From DASPXK01 sp035637315 (GTDB lineage: Bacteria > Chloroflexota > UBA6077 > JACCZL01): a stretch of 15,758 nucleotides of DNA. Shown here piece after piece: positions 13,753 to 15,758 of this stretch; position 1 is the stretch's first letter; each line of letters opens with the position of its first letter. The DNA is taken from NCBI GenBank assembly GCA_035637315.1, contig DASPXK010000203.1, forward strand, positions 1-15,758, written 5' to 3'. Made by a program: the position numbers and the translations under genes. The notes under the pieces are model-generated. The model made no database searches, was not told the DNA's origin, and was given only the letters and a program-made list of their open reading frames with translations.

Positions 13753-14409
13753 CTACCCCCAGGCCGCCCGCACGGCGGCTAGCAGCTCCTCAGCTGATGG
13801 GAACTTGCCGGCCTCGGCCAGGCCACCTCTGCTAGCCTCGACGTTGGCCCAGCGCACGATCCCGTCGCGATCGATCAGGAACTGCCCAACCAATTGGGGG
13901 AAATGGCGCTGCTTGTCGGCCTCGTCAGTAGCACTTGGCACGAAGCCATCGAGTCGGGCCATGGCCGTGCTCGCCTCGAGCACTGGGAGCGGTTCGGGGA
14001 GGTCACCGGTTGGGTTGATGTGAGTGGTGGCGAACTCCTGCATGAGCTCTGGCGTCACCGCCGGGTGGGGCAGACCGTAGGCGAGGTGAGTGGTCAGGTC
14101 CGGATCGGCTCCCAGCGGGACGCGCACGGGATGGAAGCGGTAGTAGAGGCGTGCGCGTTCGGGGTGGCTGGCAACGACTCCGACCGTCTCGACTCCGACC
14201 GTCTTGAGCCTCTCGCGCGTGACGCCCAACCGGGCGATGTGCCGGCGGCAGAAGCCTCAATACAAGCCACGGAAGAGAGCCAACAGCAGCGGGCTCTTGC
14301 CACGGTAGTCCGACAGCGACACCGTCCCTTCGGCATTCGCGGCCGGAAGTGCAAAGTCGGGCGCAGGCTCGCCCGGCTGGACCGGTCTGGGGGCTTCCAC
14401 GCTCGCCAA
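13753..14409 (-). CDS. Selenocysteine-containing redoxin (AhpC/TSA-like), UxxC, paralog C
   Basis: Read with TGA (14259-14257) as Sec, this gives a 218-residue protein from TTG 14409, or 215 from GTG 14400. I prefer TTG because the N terminus then aligns with paralog D (xxSVExPxPxQPGxPAPDF) and Sec falls at residue 51, matching D's Cys51. The sequence reads QPGEPAPDFALPAANAEG, LSDYRGKSPLLLALFRGLY, then U51-GF-C54 and RRHIARLGVTRERLK. The C-terminal part has GQFLIDRDGIVRWANVEASR and FPSAEELLAAVR. Paralog D has nearly the same sequence with Cys at the TGA position, the best evidence that TGA encodes Sec. It lies 53 bp after D. No strong ribosome-binding site is seen for either start. Confidence 0.9.
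14223..14236 (-). promoter_or_regulatory. Candidate bacterial SECIS hairpin of redoxin C
   Basis: CGCCC-GGTT-GGGCG on the minus strand, 5-bp perfect stem, loop at nt 26-29 after the TGA with G first and second. Stem sequence differs from paralogs A and B, but stem length, loop type (RGUU) and distance are identical, which points to selection on structure. Confidence 0.75.
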
Positions 14410-14462
14410 CGTCCGTTCAGTCTCTCGGTGTCATCGGATGTGAAGACGGGCCGCTCGCGGTC

Positions 14463-15113
14463 TCAGGCCAGCGTCCGCGCGACGGCCAGCAGCTCCTCGT
14501 CGGTTGGAAACTGGACCAACTCGGCTAGGCCTCCACGGCTGCCCTCCACGTTTGCCCAGCGGACGATCCCGTCCCGGTCGATCAGAAACTGCCCGTTGGA
14601 CTGGGCGCCTGTGCGCTCGGAATCGCTTCGATCCACTTCCTGCCACTCGTACGGATGGGCCCGATGGAACTCGTCGGAGACGGTCTCCAGTGTCGCCGGT
14701 TCAGAGCGCTCGGGCACCCTCACTTCAACAGTCTGGACGGCCCTACGAATCGCCTCGGTGAGCGGAACACTGGGCAAACCGTATGAGCGGAACGTAGCCA
14801 GCTCCGGATCGGCCACGAGTGGCATGGGCGCCGGACGAAATCGGGTATAGATGCGGGCTCGCCGGACATTGCCAGCCACGATGGCCAGCGGCTCGACACC
14901 GGCACTCCGAAGCTTTTGGCACGTCCCGCCCAGGCGAGCGATCTGACGCCGACAAAACGAGCACCACAGCCCGCGAAACATGGCCAGCAGGACGGGGCTC
15001 TTGCCACGGTAGTCGGCTAGGGAGATGAAGCCGTCGGCCTGGACGGCGGGCAGCGTGAAGTCGGGAGCGGGCTGGCCTGGCTGGAGCGGCATAGGGCGTT
15101 CGACGGAGATCAT
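14463..15113 (-). CDS. Redoxin (AhpC/TSA-like), CxxC paralog D
   Basis: This 216-residue protein is the cysteine form of the array and its first gene. It reads LQPGQPAPDFTLPAVQADG, LADYRGKSPVLLAMFRGLW, then C51-SF-C54 and RRQIARLGGTCQKL. The C-terminal part has GQFLIDRDGIVRWANVEGSR and FPTDEELLAVARTLA. It matches paralog C almost segment for segment. It is longer by an insert with EVRVPERSEPATLETVSDEF. The ATG at 15113 is used; ATG 15092 is an alternative, and neither has a clear ribosome-binding site. Ends with TGA (14465-14463), showing that TGA still acts as a normal stop here. At the SECIS position it keeps a 5-bp stem (CGCTC/GGGCG, 14940-14927) but with loop GCCT. Confidence 0.93.
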   Translation of the reverse strand: MISVERPMPLQPGQPAPDFTLPAVQADGFISLADYRGKSPVLLAMFRGLWCSFCRRQIARLGGTCQKLRSAGVEPLAIVAGNVRRARIYTRFRPAPMPLVADPELATFRSYGLPSVPLTEAIRRAVQTVEVRVPERSEPATLETVSDEFHRAHPYEWQEVDRSDSERTGAQSNGQFLIDRDGIVRWANVEGSRGGLAELVQFPTDEELLAVARTLA

Positions 15114-15164
15114 GCGTCGTTTTTGATTCTGAGGTCAGGGAAGAGTCTTGTCCGCGTGAGGCGA

Positions 15165-15205
15165 ATGCTCCTGAGCATGAGATCCTTCGCTTCGCTCAGG
15201 ATGAC
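15165..15205. repeat. Dispersed repeat containing gatccttcgcttcgctcagg
   Basis: A palindrome atgctc-ct-gagcat (15165-15178) is followed by gatccttcgcttcgctcagg (15181-15200) and atgac. The reverse complement, cctgagcgaagcgaaggatc, is a short intergenic repeat I know from many bacterial genomes. It lies in the 447-bp stretch upstream of the redoxin array. Confidence 0.65.
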
Positions 15206-15303
15206 CCTGAAGGCAGCCCGGCCAGCGAGTCCGCTTCGAGACCGGCCTGCTCACCCTCGGGCATATACTGCTCGACCTGCGCCTCGTGACCATTCGAGGC
15301 GCA

Positions 15304-15326
15304 GAGTCGCGAGTCAATCATAGCAC
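15304..15326 (-). promoter_or_regulatory. Weak candidate promoter upstream of the redoxin array
   Basis: On the minus strand TATGAT (15323-15318) is preceded at 16 bases by GCGACA. The initiation region would be near 15310, leaving a leader of about 200 nt containing the dispersed repeat before paralog D. The region also holds one agtcgcgagtc heptamer-like copy (15305-15315). No better promoter was found in 15114-15340. Confidence 0.3.
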
Positions 15327-15338
15327 GGCGGCTGGCCC

Positions 15339-15432
15339 TGTCGCTCTCACCCCCTCGCCCAGCCGGGCCCCTCGCCCCCCTCTCCCTCGCGGGGGAGAGG
15401 GGAGCCGTGCCTTTCTCCCCTGGAGGGAGAAG
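15339..15432. repeat. C/T-rich hairpin repeat, right-end copy
   Basis: After gctctcaccccctcgccc there are two hairpins: cccctctccc (15377-15386) with gggagagggg (15393-15402), and ttctccc (15413-15419) with gggagaa (15425-15431). This belongs to the same family as the copies at 9794, 12192 and 12382. It lies between the redoxin array and the plus-strand ORF, a place where transcripts from both sides would need to end. Confidence 0.75.
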
Positions 15433-15546
15433 GGGCCGGGAACAAGTGCGCTTCGCGGGGATGAGGGGGACGTTTGCCGGCTATCGGCCCCGGACGCCGT
15501 GGGTGGCGAGCGGCCAAGTTCTGGATGGAGCCGGCCGGGAGGACAG

Positions 15547-15552
15547 TACAAT
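15547..15552 (+). promoter_or_regulatory. Candidate -10 box (TACAAT) for the right-end plus-strand ORF
   Basis: TACAAT at 15547-15552 lies 8 bases before ATG 15561, so transcription would begin at or next to the start codon, as in a leaderless mRNA. No strong -35 box is seen. Confidence 0.35.
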
Positions 15553-15560
15553 TGCCCGTT

Positions 15561-15758
15561 ATGGCCCGCGCGCCGGGGGTGCGTCGTTGCGGAGATCGAG
15601 TGGGATGGAACTCGTCTACCGGAAGAGCTGCGACAGCTCCCGCCCGGGCGCTATATCCTTGCGCTGGTCGACGATGGAGATGCGCTAAGCGACGACGAGG
15701 ATGCCGCCGTCCGCCGCGGGCTTGACGAACTCACGGCCGGGAGGATGCTGCCTCTCGA
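15561..15758 (+). CDS. Partial small acidic protein, possible antitoxin; apparent frameshift near its start
   Basis: From 15583 an open frame reads VVAEIEWDGTRLPEELRQ, LPPGRYILALVDDGD, then ALSDDEDAAVRRGLDEL and TAGRMLPL, running off the right edge. The style (EIEWDG, LPPGRY, an acidic 'D/EEE' helix, LDEL.AGR..PL) resembles small antitoxin-like proteins paired with RelE/ParE-type toxins, but I cannot name a family securely. The frame has no ATG nearby. The ATG at 15561 is in another frame and would join it if one G were removed from the five-G run at 15575-15579, so a frameshift or sequence error is likely. An in-frame GTG at 15499 is the only other start. A partner gene would lie beyond the window. 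Confidence 0.45.

Noticed and set aside
12861..14259. TGA codons in redoxins A-C as nonsense mutations (pseudogenes) or as Trp codons
   Set aside because: Three paralogs with the stop at the same active-site position, intact frames on both sides and matching hairpins make chance nonsense mutations unlikely. Trp is encoded by TGG throughout, and TGA ends tlyA, ffh, ftsY and paralog D normally.
15196..15321. Minus-strand ORF of 41 residues starting MIDSRLCASNGHEAQ
   Set aside because: No ribosome-binding site or recognisable similarity; its start and end lie in dispersed repeats.

Overview
The window is a compact, high-GC bacterial chromosome segment. Every confidently called gene lies on the minus strand; one partial ORF enters from the right end on the plus strand. 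The gene set suggests an uncultured Chloroflexota or a related high-GC aerobic lineage: form I-type aerobic CO dehydrogenase genes in the order coxM-coxS-coxL, and a housekeeping string ftsY-ffh, rpoD, tlyA, nadK, recN. GC-rich hairpin repeats, including the CCCTCTCCC/GGGAGAGGG type, are scattered through the gaps. The phylum call is an inference from gene content and style, not from a marker tree.

Layout from right to left, which is the direction of transcription. (1) 15113-12366: four tandem redoxin (AhpC/TSA-like) genes. The first (15113-14463) has a CxxC active site. The next three (14409-13753, 13678-13037, 13010-12366) each carry an in-frame TGA exactly where the first Cys should be, giving UxxC, so all three look like selenoproteins. 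A 5-bp hairpin with an RGUU tetraloop lies exactly 26-29 nt after each TGA, fitting a bacterial SECIS element. A standard ORF caller would cut off the N-terminal ~50 residues and the active site. (2) 12365-12128: repeat-filled spacer with an extended -10 promoter. (3) 12127-9874: ftsY and ffh, overlapping by 8 bp, the two GTPases of the SRP targeting pathway. (4) 9873-9476: 398-bp leader region with a TATAAT box, an operator-like inverted repeat and hairpins. (5) 9475-4693: primary-type sigma factor, TlyA-type rRNA methyltransferase, NAD kinase and RecN, closely packed. (6) 4616-4503: a 113-bp degenerate second copy of the recN 3' end. (7) 4492-2519: an AlkZ-like glycosylase-family protein, a VOC-fold protein and a small dimeric alpha-beta barrel protein. 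(8) 2458-1: a promoter with a perfect TTGACA box, then coxM, coxS and the first 285 codons of coxL.

The most notable system is the selenocysteine redoxin array: three Sec paralogs and one Cys paralog side by side. The CO dehydrogenase operon implies aerobic oxidation of trace CO, and the redoxins could plausibly serve peroxide or thiol homeostasis, but no functional link between the two is shown by the sequence. No selA, selB, selC or selD gene is present in the window, so the recoding claim rests on the paralog comparison and the hairpins.
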